This document shows, one piece after another, positions 15,092 through 23,783 of a stretch of DNA of 48,660 nt (the stretch's first letter is position 1; each line of letters opens with the position of its first letter). A model generated the notes under the pieces. It saw only the letters and a list, made by a program, of their open reading frames with translations, searched no databases and was not told the DNA's origin. Location: contig JADQBV010000069.1 of assembly GCA_016278415.1 (NCBI GenBank), positions 1 through 48,660 of the forward strand, given 5' to 3'. Both the position numbers and the translations under genes were made by a program. The stretch comes from Halanaerobiales bacterium. GTDB lineage: Bacteria > Bacillota_F > Halanaerobiia > Halanaerobiales > DTU029.

Positions 15092-15949
15092 TTACTTAAG
15101 TTCATTTAGAAAGAATAAAGCAATTGTTCCAGGACCAGCATGAGCACCAATTGAAGCGCCAATAGTATTAATTATAAAATTTTCTGTTCCAAATTTCTCT
15201 TTAATCATATCCTGTAATTTTTGTGCAGTCTCCAAATCATCACCGTGACTAATAGCAACAATTTGCTCAGCTAATGACGTACCCCTTTCCTCCATAATCT
15301 CAACAATACGTTTCAAAACCCTTTTTCGACCTTTCTTCTTTTCCAGTGGAATTAATTTACCATCTTCTACGTCAAGTATCGGCTTAATATTCAAAAGACC
15401 ACCAACAAAAGCTGATGTCTTACTAACTCGTCCACCTCTGTACAGATATTCAAGATCATCTACTGTAAATATATGTTCCATATGATTACTATAAAAATTA
15501 ATAGCCTCTAATATTTCTTCTCGATTTTTTCCCTCTTTAGCCATCTGTGCTGCGTAATAAACAACCATCCCGAAACCCAGGGATGCGCATTTCGTATCAA
15601 TAATATCTAGAGTAATATCTGATTCTTCTATTAATGTCTGATTTTTAGCCATAACGGCTCCCTGATATGTACCTGATAATTCAGAAGAAAAGCCAATATA
15701 GATTGCATCAGTCTTTTCTTTAATACATTGATTAAATTCCTCTACAAAAGATCCAATTGGTACCTGAGCTGTTTTATATGTTTTTCCCTCTCTCATTTCA
15801 TTAAGTAATTCCTCAGGTTTCATCGATACCCCGTCTTCATAAACCACATCATTATAAGTAACTAACAATGGCAAGACTGTTATATCATAATCATTTATTA
15901 TGTCTTGCGGAAGATCAGCTGCACTATCTGTAATAATTTTAATACTCAT
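15092..15949 (-). CDS. DegV-family fatty-acid-binding protein (FakB-like)
   Basis: A 285-residue two-domain DegV protein. The N-terminal TDSAADLPQDIINDYDITVLPL and the conserved YKTAQVPIGSF, SSELSGTYQGA and EYLYRGGRVSKTSAF motifs match the family that holds a fatty acid and, with FakA, feeds acyl phosphate to phospholipid synthesis. The start is the ATG at 15949, behind GAGGGGG 5 bases upstream; a further in-frame ATG at 15979 lacks a ribosome binding site. No fakA is adjacent, which is common because FakB proteins are often scattered. It is followed by the terminator shared with bioY. Confidence 0.9.
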   Translation of the reverse strand: MSIKIITDSAADLPQDIINDYDITVLPLLVTYNDVVYEDGVSMKPEELLNEMREGKTYKTAQVPIGSFVEEFNQCIKEKTDAIYIGFSSELSGTYQGAVMAKNQTLIEESDITLDIIDTKCASLGFGMVVYYAAQMAKEGKNREEILEAINFYSNHMEHIFTVDDLEYLYRGGRVSKTSAFVGGLLNIKPILDVEDGKLIPLEKKKGRKRVLKRIVEIMEERGTSLAEQIVAISHGDDLETAQKLQDMIKEKFGTENFIINTIGASIGAHAGPGTIALFFLNELK

Positions 15950-16164
15950 AGTAACCCCCTCTTTTAGATTAATTATCAAAATATACTGTATTTTTAATCT
16001 TTTTCTATCGCCTATCTATTATATTCTATATAAAAAACTAATATCCTTCTTAGAATCAGGATAGACCTCAAGGATATAAATGAGTAATACTCAGCACTTA
16101 AATATCAGTTATAGAACCTATCGGCAGAAAACCAGATGGGCTTGCCATGAGGAGTGTCAAAATA

Positions 16165-16202
16165 AAACCACTCAATATCTATTCTAGACATTTGAGTGGT
16201 TT
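16165..16202 (-). terminator. terminator downstream of sat
   Basis: An 11-bp perfect stem AAACCACTCAA / TTGAGTGGTTT, followed on the minus strand by TTATTTT. It lies ~45 bases after the sat stop. Confidence 0.85.
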
Positions 16203-16246
16203 AATTCTGTTGTTTTTAAAATGTATTATAGAATAATTATGAGCTG

Positions 16247-17401
16247 TCAAGATAAGGAATAATTAGCCTTTATCAAAACATCGACCACCTCTGGTCTCGT
16301 CATCTCTACTGGGGGACGATTCCCCTCATTTAGCAATTCCCTGACTTTAGTACCACTCAAAAATATATGATATTCTTGATCATGTGGACATGTTTTTTTA
16401 GTGGCCATAGACTCACATTTTCTGCAGTAAAAAGAGTGTTCAAACTTCAATGGAATAATACCCAATTCTTCCTGGCTAAAATTATCGAATATATCCTGTG
16501 CCTCGTATGTTCCATAATAATCACCAACACCAGCATGATCCCTACCCACAATAAAATGTGTACAGCCATAATTTTTACGGCATAAAGCATGAAAAACAGC
16601 CTCTCTAGGACCTGCATATCTCATGTTAGCTGGAAAAACTGCCAAGTGGACTCTATCAGCAGGATATATCTTATCCATTACAACTTGATAACTTTCAATT
16701 CTATATTTAGCAGGGATATCTGACTTTTTTGTATCTCCTACAAGTGGTGAAAGTAATAATCCATCTGTTATCTCCAATGCACACTTTTGAATATACTCAT
16801 GAGCCCTATGTATTGGATTCCTTGTTTGAAATCCTACTACAGTTTTCCAACCCTTTTCAAAAAATGATTTACGAACTTGAGCAGGGTCTTCTCGATACTG
16901 TTTAAACTGTTGATATTCTATACGATTTAAAAGAGTTATCTTCCCTCCCAGGAGAATTTCGCCACGATTATATAAATTAGCAACTCCCGGGTGTTTCTCA
17001 TCAATTGTGCGATAAATCATTTCTGCCTCTAAAATAATATCTGCTATGTATTTATCTTCTAAATCCAGAATAGCATATGTTATGCCATCTCGCCCTTTCA
17101 AGGCAACCCTCTTGCCTAGCTCTAATTTAACTGCTTCATCTTTACTAACAGCAAGAACTATTGGCATCGACCAAACAGTCCCAGATCTTAATCGCATCTC
17201 ATTAATAACACTATAATAATTTATTTCATCAAGAAAACCCTCCAATGGACTATAAAGACCAACAGCAATATTTTCAAGCTCAACCAACTCTTTCTTATTA
17301 AGAATTAACTCTGGCATCCCCTTAGCTTCATTCAATAATTTTTCCCTTCTTTCACCAAGAGCAACTCTATTAACAAGTTTACCTCCATGTGCTTCAATCA
17401 T
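16247..17401 (-). CDS. sat: sulfate adenylyltransferase (ATP sulfurylase) Sat
   Basis: A 384-residue homomeric ATP sulfurylase that makes adenosine 5'-phosphosulfate from sulfate and ATP. The motifs are intact: [11 protein letters not shown] (QxRN and HxxH), the [12 protein letters not shown] loop, and the [20 protein letters not shown] substrate region. A zinc-binding segment [19 protein letters not shown] near the C-terminus is typical of bacterial and archaeal Sat. The ATG at 17401 follows GGGAGGA at 6 bases; a longer frame from 17434 has no ribosome binding site. It is alone: no APS kinase, APS reductase or sulfate transporter lies nearby, and it is closed by its own terminator. Confidence 0.94.
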   Translation of the reverse strand: MIEAHGGKLVNRVALGERREKLLNEAKGMPELILNKKELVELENIAVGLYSPLEGFLDEINYYSVINEMRLRSGTVWSMPIVLAVSKDEAVKLELGKRVALKGRDGITYAILDLEDKYIADIILEAEMIYRTIDEKHPGVANLYNRGEILLGGKITLLNRIEYQQFKQYREDPAQVRKSFFEKGWKTVVGFQTRNPIHRAHEYIQKCALEITDGLLLSPLVGDTKKSDIPAKYRIESYQVVMDKIYPADRVHLAVFPANMRYAGPREAVFHALCRKNYGCTHFIVGRDHAGVGDYYGTYEAQDIFDNFSQEELGIIPLKFEHSFYCRKCESMATKKTCPHDQEYHIFLSGTKVRELLNEGNRPPVEMTRPEVVDVLIKANYSLS

Positions 17402-17522
17402 CCAAATTCCTCCCATACCTAAAATAAAAAACAACGAACAAAACTACTTTATAGTGTATGGGATATCTAATATTCTTGTGCAAGAGTCCGACCTTTTTTC
17501 TATGATAGCCTCGATGGCCTAA

Positions 17523-18371
17523 TTATGGAGAAGACACTCTTTTATTATGATAGTATTCCTTTAGTTCAAAGACATACTTATCCGACAACAATACACTACC
17601 TAATTCAATAGATGAATTATCGCCATGAAAATCCGAGCCCCCTGTTATTAACAGGTCCAATTTTTTAGCGATATTCATATAATAATCAACAGTCTTTCGA
17701 TCATGTTTAGAGTGAAACACCTCTATCCCTTCCAATCCTGCAGAGACCAGATTTTTAATATCCTGACACTCAAAGGGATTACCATTATTAATAAAATAGG
17801 GGTGAGCCATTACTGCTATCCCCCCAGCCTGATGAATAATATCAATTGCTTCAGCAGGAGATATACTCTCTTTAGATATATAGGCCCTCCCCCCATTTGC
17901 TATATACTCATTACTAAATGCCTCGCCCATTGTTTTTATATAACCAGCTTCAATCATTGCCTTCGCTATATGAGGTCTCCCAATATATTTATCTCCAGCA
18001 ATCCCTTGAACATCCTGATAAGAAATCTTAATACCTAATTCATTCAGTTTTTTGACCATTTTTTCAGCCCGATCTATTCTTGATCTAAATAACTCTTCTA
18101 TCCTTGACAAAAAGGCCTGAGACTTATAATCAATATAATAACCCAAAATATGAATTTCCGAACCACTCTGAAATGTAGAGAACTCGATAGCTGGTATTAC
18201 ATCAATCCCCTTCAAACTACCAGCATCTACCATCTCAGTAATACCCTCTACAGTATCATGATCAGCTAAAGCTATAGTACTTAATCCTACATTCTCAGCC
18301 ATATTAATAATTTCCAATGGTGTAAAACTACCATCAGAATATATTGAATGCACATGGAGATCTGCCGACAT
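17523..18371 (-). CDS. PHP-domain phosphoesterase (YciV/RNase AM-like)
   Basis: A 282-residue PHP protein with the metal ligands DLHVHSIYSDG, ALADHDTVEG, VIPAIEFS, VMAHPYF and the C-terminal TGGSDFHGDNS. This arrangement matches the YciV/TrpH group. The E. coli member trims 5' ends of rRNA and hydrolyses 3',5'-nucleotide bisphosphates such as pAp. Because pAp arises from sulfate assimilation through PAPS, its place next to sat may be meaningful, but they are ~120 bases apart and this link is inference. The ATG at 18371 lies 9 bases after AGGGG. Confidence 0.88.
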   Translation of the reverse strand: MSADLHVHSIYSDGSFTPLEIINMAENVGLSTIALADHDTVEGITEMVDAGSLKGIDVIPAIEFSTFQSGSEIHILGYYIDYKSQAFLSRIEELFRSRIDRAEKMVKKLNELGIKISYQDVQGIAGDKYIGRPHIAKAMIEAGYIKTMGEAFSNEYIANGGRAYISKESISPAEAIDIIHQAGGIAVMAHPYFINNGNPFECQDIKNLVSAGLEGIEVFHSKHDRKTVDYYMNIAKKLDLLITGGSDFHGDNSSIELGSVLLSDKYVFELKEYYHNKRVSSP

Positions 18372-18801
18372 ATTAACCAACCCCTGATTTTTTTATTATT
18401 TTATAATATAGTTGATTTACTTTCTTGATATTTTTAATATTTTGTGACATAGTTAGTTATTTTACTTGTTATATTATATTTAATGCTTCGCAACTTTTAT
18501 TATACTAGCATTTACAGATATTAATCGAAGGAAGATTAAAAGTGTTCCAGTTTCGACTGAAAGAAAGAAGTTGGTAAACAAATCTTGTCTGAACGGAATG
18601 CAATGAAGTGAGTTTGATTTGTTACACCACAGGCACCACGATTCTATTATAACCTTCACATTAATGACGCTTCTTGATTGATGAAGAAACTGGGAATTAA
18701 CACTTTTCTGTGAGTGAGATAATATCTGTAAATGTGGTCATCAAAAAGGAAATTCCTATAGTATTTAATTATTTCTCAACTGTGCTAATTAGTCTATTAG
18801 A
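18372..18801. other. intergenic region holding a structured repeat
   Basis: About 430 bases between the PHP gene and the upstream DUF218 gene. It contains the inverted-repeat element at 18540-18705, described separately. The rest is AT-rich with no convincing coding sequence. Confidence 0.5.
18540..18705 (-). repeat. inverted-repeat element sharing a core with the 5.7-kb leader element
   Basis: About 166 bases bounded by AAGTGTTCCAGTTTC (18540-18554) and its complement GAAACTGGGAATTAACACTT (18686-18705, with a 5-base insertion). Inside are ACAAATC/GATTTGT arms and the 12-base CACCACAGGCAC, which also occurs at 5668-5680 in the leader element of the first ABC operon. Both copies have GAAACT and GAACAC near one end on the minus strand. 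There is no open frame; it is probably a non-autonomous mobile element or a diverged IS end. Confidence 0.5.
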
Positions 18802-19596
18802 TTATATCCTATTTGTAATTTTATACCATAAGAGACCTAACCATTCATGTGCAGCCATCATATTAGCAGTTAGCGAACCCCTATTAGGCAAATAATCAAG
18901 CCAGGAAGACTGATGATCAATAGCTATTCCAGAACTTATTGGAATAACATCGACACCTTGTTTTTCAAATACAAGAACAGAGCGTGGTAAGTGTAAAGCA
19001 CTTGTTACTAAATAAACCCTGTTATCTATTTTACCCTGTGTATCTATGCTCATATCAAAATTATAATCTGATAACCATCTCTTAACATAAACAGCATTCT
19101 CATATGTTGTTCTAGCCTGATTTTCAATAATTATATCCTCTTTCTTGACACCCATCCTGGACAACCATTCTGCAGCAACCTCAGACTCCCCTATCATATT
19201 TTGACCTATGGCTACACCACCACTAAAAACAATTGGAGTCTCGATTTTTCTATATAGTTCATAGCCTTTTACCACTCTCTGTAATGAATGTTGGCTCAAA
19301 TATGCCTTGTCCTTACTATAATATACACCCCCACCTAAAACAACAATGGGATATCCCTGATCAACACTTTCAACATTCATCTCATCTAAATACATTCTTT
19401 CTAATGGAATCACTAAGAAACTTGTCCCGAAAGCAGTAAACAAAACATACATGATAATAAGACTTACTAGAGACAAGAAATAAATTGCTGCAGACTTTCC
19501 CTTCTTGAAAAGATATATGGTTATAATTAACCAGACCGACCAGAAAAAACCAGGTAATGATAAAAAAGATGACAGGACTTTCTCTAGAGCAAGCAT
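18802..19596 (-). CDS. DUF218 (YdcF/SanA/ElyC-like) membrane protein
   Basis: A 264-residue protein with two N-terminal transmembrane helices (LPGFFWSVWLIITIYLF and AIYFLSLVSLIIMYVLF) followed by a DUF218 domain. The domain shows VVLGGGVYY, PIVFSGGVA, ESEVAAEWLSRMGV, ENQARTTYENA and YLVTSALHLPRSV. E. coli relatives ElyC and SanA affect envelope integrity and peptidoglycan precursor use, so an envelope role is likely; the reaction is unknown. The ATG at 19596 is one base after the yjbQ stop, with AGGTGA as ribosome binding site; a GTG at 19605 is an alternative. Co-transcribed with yjbQ. Confidence 0.83.
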   Translation of the reverse strand: MLALEKVLSSFLSLPGFFWSVWLIITIYLFKKGKSAAIYFLSLVSLIIMYVLFTAFGTSFLVIPLERMYLDEMNVESVDQGYPIVVLGGGVYYSKDKAYLSQHSLQRVVKGYELYRKIETPIVFSGGVAIGQNMIGESEVAAEWLSRMGVKKEDIIIENQARTTYENAVYVKRWLSDYNFDMSIDTQGKIDNRVYLVTSALHLPRSVLVFEKQGVDVIPISSGIAIDHQSSWLDYLPNRGSLTANMMAAHEWLGLLWYKITNRI

Positions 19597-19597
19597 A

Positions 19598-20014
19598 TTA
19601 CTCACCTATAACCTTTACTAAAACTCGCTTTTCCCGTCTTCCATCAAACTCACCATAAAAAATCTGCTCCCAGGGCCCAAAATCTAAATTGCCGTCTGTT
19701 ATGGCCACAACAACTTCACGTCCCATTACCTGTCGTTTCAAATGTGCATCAGCATTATCTTCAAATCCATTATGTCTATACTGTGACAATGGCTCATGTG
19801 GAGCTAATCTTTCTAGCCACTTCTTATAATCGTGATGTAAGCCTGACTCGTCATCATTAATAAAAACACTTGCTGTAATATGCATGGCATTTACCAGGCA
19901 TAGACCCTCCTGTACACCACTTTTGCTGAGGATCTCCTTAACCTGTGCTGTAATATTAATAAGCTCAACCCTGTTTTCAGTATTAATATAAAGGTATTCC
20001 CGATATGATTTCAA
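19598..20014 (-). CDS. yjbQ: YjbQ/UPF0047 family protein
   Basis: A 138-residue protein of the widespread UPF0047 family, sometimes annotated as a secondary thiamine-phosphate synthase because the E. coli protein can do this weakly. The conserved His and acidic residues are in [37 protein letters not shown] and [23 protein letters not shown] at 20014, 6 bases after GGGAGG, gives the normal family length; an ATG at 20050 would add 12 residues and has no ribosome binding site. It overlaps the signals of the downstream DUF218 gene, so the two form an operon. Confidence 0.88.
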   Translation of the reverse strand: MKSYREYLYINTENRVELINITAQVKEILSKSGVQEGLCLVNAMHITASVFINDDESGLHHDYKKWLERLAPHEPLSQYRHNGFEDNADAHLKRQVMGREVVVAITDGNLDFGPWEQIFYGEFDGRREKRVLVKVIGE

Positions 20015-20159
20015 TGTTATCCTCCCTACCTTTCTATCTAGACTAACCATTCTTAATATATATTATATCAAAATATTAGTAAAATTTAAATGTTTAGCAA
20101 TTATTTACAGTTAACACCACCAAAATTACTTCATTAAACCTATTGCTGTCATTTCTTCT

Positions 20160-21173
20160 TTAAAGTATATCATTACTTCTTCTAGCTATATCATTATCAT
20201 TTTTACCATTGTTATCATTACTATTATCCTCAAAGATATTAAGGGACCTTAGCATTAACTTCATATCATTAGGTAAGAATATAGTTGTCGCTTTACCTTG
20301 ACCAAGATTCTGAGTGATTTTTTCTGCATTATATAATTGAAGGTAATCAGTCAGAATCTGAGGATATTTCTTTAAGACCTGGGCTATCTTCTCATAACCG
20401 TATATTTCAGCATCAAACTTACACTTTTCTGCTTCTGCCTCTGCACGAGCCTTTACCAACATAGCCTCAGATTCCATTTCGGCATAAGCCTTTAATGCTT
20501 TAGCTTCTTCTATTTTAGCCTCTTTTAATGCCTCAGCCTTCATAATATGTTTCTTCTTTTCCAATTCACTTTGTTTTTGCTCAATTAGCTCCTTAGCAAA
20601 ATCCCCTAACTCAAACTCCTTTATCTCCAACTGTGTTACATCTATTCCCCAGTCCGTAACCGCTAGATCAGCCTCTTTCTCTAGATTACGTGAAACTGTA
20701 GCCCTGGAACAATATACCTCCTCCAAACCAATCCGACCTATTTCATCCCGTAAGATAGAACGAATGGTTAATTGAAGAGATTTAATATAATCATTTACAT
20801 TAAAAACAGCCTTCTTGGGATCTACAACCTTAAAAAACACAATAGCATCAACCTTAAATTCCACATTATCTTTTGATATTACCTTTTCACTGGGAAAGTC
20901 AAAGACAACCTCTTTAACATCAACTTCATGTGTCTTTTTAACAGTTAAAGTATTAGGATCCGTTACATAAAAATAATGAATTTGTCCAAACAAACCAAAC
21001 AGTGAAAAAAAATAATTCAAACCAGGCCTAAGGGTTTTAACATATTTTCCAAACCGTGTAATAGTAACATTACTTCCTTCCTCTACAAAAACAAAACGAA
21101 ATAAACCTAGAGTAAGCCAGGTTAAAATACGATCTACGCTAACCTTACTCGTATTAATATTTTCTAATTTCAA
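20160..21173 (-). CDS. SPFH/Band 7 (stomatin-like) protein
   Basis: A 337-residue SPFH protein. A short hydrophobic stretch (ILTWLTLGLFRFVFV, ~residues 16-30) precedes the Band 7 domain (NVTITRFGKYVKTLRPGLNY, KVISKDNVEFKVDAIVFFKV, LTIRSILRDEIGRIGLEEV). An Ala/Glu/Lys-rich coiled coil (about residues 190-260) and a C-terminal tail full of Asn/Asp follow. Such proteins form membrane-associated scaffolds. The start is TTG at 21173, 6 bases after GGGGGG. There is no adjacent NfeD-type protease partner. It lies between the chemoreceptor and yjbQ on the same strand. Confidence 0.87.
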   Translation of the reverse strand: MKLENINTSKVSVDRILTWLTLGLFRFVFVEEGSNVTITRFGKYVKTLRPGLNYFFSLFGLFGQIHYFYVTDPNTLTVKKTHEVDVKEVVFDFPSEKVISKDNVEFKVDAIVFFKVVDPKKAVFNVNDYIKSLQLTIRSILRDEIGRIGLEEVYCSRATVSRNLEKEADLAVTDWGIDVTQLEIKEFELGDFAKELIEQKQSELEKKKHIMKAEALKEAKIEEAKALKAYAEMESEAMLVKARAEAEAEKCKFDAEIYGYEKIAQVLKKYPQILTDYLQLYNAEKITQNLGQGKATTIFLPNDMKLMLRSLNIFEDNSNDNNGKNDNDIARRSNDIL

Positions 21174-21492
21174 TCTAATCCCCCCTAATATATCACTTAT
21201 ACCTCCTGTTGAGATAAAAGCTATATTTAATCTATATTCATGAGCAGAAGGATTTATCTAAATAGATTAAGAAAAATATATCAAAATGGGTTCTTTTCCA
21301 TATTAGTCGGTATTAAAGATCCAACAATTTTGCTATAAACCTCAAATTTTAATTTTTGATTTAGAGGAAGTTCCTTCAGTGATTATAGATATAAAAAAGC
21401 AGCCTTTTTAAAGACCGCCTTTAGAATTAATGTTCAATATTATATTTTAAAGCCATATAGCTATCTGTTAAATAATCCTTATACTACTATTC
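21174..21492. other. intergenic region between chemoreceptor and SPFH genes
   Basis: About 320 bases. Near 21393-21418 is a terminator for the chemoreceptor gene. The remainder is AT-rich leader sequence of the SPFH gene with no coding signal and no riboswitch that I recognise. Confidence 0.5.
21393..21418 (-). terminator. terminator downstream of the chemoreceptor gene
   Basis: On the minus strand GCGGTCTTT / AAAGGCTGC pairs with two G-U wobbles and runs straight into TTTTTT. It lies 75 bases after the stop at 21493. Confidence 0.6.
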
Positions 21493-23493
21493 CTATATTT
21501 TAAACCTATTCACTATATTGATTAATTCCTGGGACATATCTGCCAACTGTTTAGATGATGATACTATTTCTTCAGTAGCAGCAATTTGTTCCTCACTGGA
21601 AGCAGCTACTTCCTGTGAATTGCCAGCAAATTCCTCACTAACAGCTGCAATACTCCTGATAGTAGTTTCAACCATATTACTACCCTGAGACATTTCACGA
21701 GCATGTTCTGAAACATTCTCTATTATACTCTTTAGACTAAATGTAACAGATTGAATCTCTTCAAACTCTTTACCCATCTCTTCAATAGAGCTAACACTTT
21801 CATCAACACTATGAATATTGGTATTCATTTTACCACTAACAATATTAACATTACTTTGAATCTGATTTATAAGTTGAGCAATCTTCTCAGTTGCATTACT
21901 AGAGTCTTCAGCAAGCACTCGGATTTCTTCAGCAACAACACTAAAACCAGAGCCAGCTTCTCCCGCACGTGCCGCTTCGATAGCAGCATTTAAAGCTAAT
22001 AGGTTTGTCTGGGAAGCAATATTATTTATAATCCCAACTATATTACCAATTTCAGCTGAGGTGTTGCCCAATTGTTCAATCACTTCAGCAACCTCTGATG
22101 TATCTTCTTTTACAACCTTTACCTGAGCAATAGATTGATCAACTGTTGTATTACCCCTCTTAATCTTCTCTATAACACTATCAGCAGAATGAGTCATCTC
22201 TTCAGAACTATTTTCTACTTCAGTTATTCTTTCAATTAGCTCATCGATAATTGAAACACTTTCTTCAACCTGTGCAGATTGTTCCTCTGCACCTGAAGCC
22301 ACGTTTTGAATAGCCCCACCGACCTGCTCAGCAACCTCACCAACCTGTTCACCAGCAGCGTATAACTCTTCACTGGAAGCAGCAACATTGTTGGATATCT
22401 CTATAACCTGTGTTATCAAGGTTTTTAAACTTCCATGCATACTCTTTACTGATTGAGCCAATATACCAATTTCATCATTACTATCAATTTCATTAAGTTC
22501 ACTACTATCAATAGTCAAATCCACTTCACCGATACTTCTGGCAATATTACTCACCTGGACTATTGGCTTACTAATAACTACCGAGAAAATATATGTTATT
22601 ATCATAGCTATTAATACAAAAATAGAACCGATTAAAATTGATCTCGTTCTGATGACATTTAAAGGAGCCAAAATATCCTTAACCTCGGCTGCAACAGCTA
22701 CAGACCATCCTGTTGATTTAACTGGTGCATATGCAAGACCCTTCCTAACACCGTTTAACTTATAGAAAGATGTATCTTTATTACCTTTAGCCATCTTTTC
22801 AGCAATATCCCTAAGGGCTTGATTGCCATCTTCGAGAACTTTCTTATTACCAAGATACTCTTCCTGAGGATGAGCTATAGTCATCATCCCACTATCTATA
22901 ATCCAGCCATATCCATGACCAGCTATATCATATTCCTTAACCATTTCCTGTAAGAAATGCAAATCTATAGTCCCTGCCAATACTCCAGTTAAGCTATTTC
23001 CATCATAAATAGGATAGGCAATAACCACAATATTTTCATTAGATGCCTTACTAACGAGAACTTCAGAAATAGCAGGCTTTCCTGTTTTAATAACCTCCTG
23101 GAAATAACCACGATCACTAATATTTCCATTATCACCATGGGTAATTTTATATCTCCCAGAAAGATCTGATATCAAAATCCCTTTGATATTCTTATCTTCC
23201 CCAGCAAAGTCTGATAAAAAAGCCTTTTGTCTATTCCAATCCTGACTTAAAACGTCATCTGACTTAGCCATAATCTCAAAGTTACCTATAATTTTATTTA
23301 CCCAATTATCAATTTCTTTCGCACTATGTACAGCATCCTCTTGAGCTGTTAAAAATATAGTTTCTTCTAAAATACCTGCAGATTGACTCTGTATAAAGAA
23401 AGAAATCCCTGCAATTGCTAAAAATGCCATAACCCCAAAAACTACTGTCATCTTTACTTTAATACTCTTAATATTTTTTAAACTAATCTTCAA
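21493..23493 (-). CDS. methyl-accepting chemotaxis protein with periplasmic dCache sensor
   Basis: A 666-residue transmembrane receptor. TM1 is near residues 12-36 and is followed by a ~240-residue extracytoplasmic sensor of the dCache type (DLSGRYKITHGDNGNISDRG, VIAYPIYDGNSLTGVLAGTI, GYGWIIDSG). TM2 is near 284-308, then HAMP and a cytoplasmic signalling coiled coil with the conserved tip EAARAGEAGSGFSVVAEEIR near residue 505. Paired Ala/Ser-Glu-Glu methylation-type segments (ASSEELYAA, ASSEEQIAATEE) flank it. The start is TTG at 23493, 8 bases after GAGGGGG; the upstream ATG at 23535 lacks a ribosome binding site. The ligand is unknown; there are no che genes in the window. Confidence 0.93.
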   Translation of the reverse strand: MKISLKNIKSIKVKMTVVFGVMAFLAIAGISFFIQSQSAGILEETIFLTAQEDAVHSAKEIDNWVNKIIGNFEIMAKSDDVLSQDWNRQKAFLSDFAGEDKNIKGILISDLSGRYKITHGDNGNISDRGYFQEVIKTGKPAISEVLVSKASNENIVVIAYPIYDGNSLTGVLAGTIDLHFLQEMVKEYDIAGHGYGWIIDSGMMTIAHPQEEYLGNKKVLEDGNQALRDIAEKMAKGNKDTSFYKLNGVRKGLAYAPVKSTGWSVAVAAEVKDILAPLNVIRTRSILIGSIFVLIAMIITYIFSVVISKPIVQVSNIARSIGEVDLTIDSSELNEIDSNDEIGILAQSVKSMHGSLKTLITQVIEISNNVAASSEELYAAGEQVGEVAEQVGGAIQNVASGAEEQSAQVEESVSIIDELIERITEVENSSEEMTHSADSVIEKIKRGNTTVDQSIAQVKVVKEDTSEVAEVIEQLGNTSAEIGNIVGIINNIASQTNLLALNAAIEAARAGEAGSGFSVVAEEIRVLAEDSSNATEKIAQLINQIQSNVNIVSGKMNTNIHSVDESVSSIEEMGKEFEEIQSVTFSLKSIIENVSEHAREMSQGSNMVETTIRSIAAVSEEFAGNSQEVAASSEEQIAATEEIVSSSKQLADMSQELINIVNRFKI

Positions 23494-23661
23494 TAATATA
23501 ACCCCCTCTAGTATTATAATTATATTCAGTTTCAAATCCTATAATATGCTCGACTATATCCGACAATATTAGTCATAACTATATATTCTACTTTTAAGGG
23601 AAAAATCCTTCTTAAAAACACAAAAATTATTAATAATAATAATTAATACCGATATAATTAT

Positions 23662-23685
23662 AAAAAAAAGACGCCTTATGGCGTC
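23662..23685 (-). terminator. terminator of the LysM/M23 peptidase gene
   Basis: Stem GACGCC/GGCGTC with a 4-base loop (23670-23685), followed on the minus strand by eight T. It lies ~100 bases after the gene. Confidence 0.9.
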
Positions 23686-23783
23686 ATATCAATGGTTTTA
23701 AAATAAATAAATTTTTATTAGATATATTTTCTCTACATTTTAAAATTAACCCTCTACCTTTTAGAATTCCCTAATTACATAAA

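Noticed and set aside
18710..18895. Plus-strand frame starting with residues that faintly resemble an SRPBCC domain N-terminus
   Set aside because: Only about 25 residues could match, there is no ribosome binding site, and the rest is antisense to the DUF218 gene.
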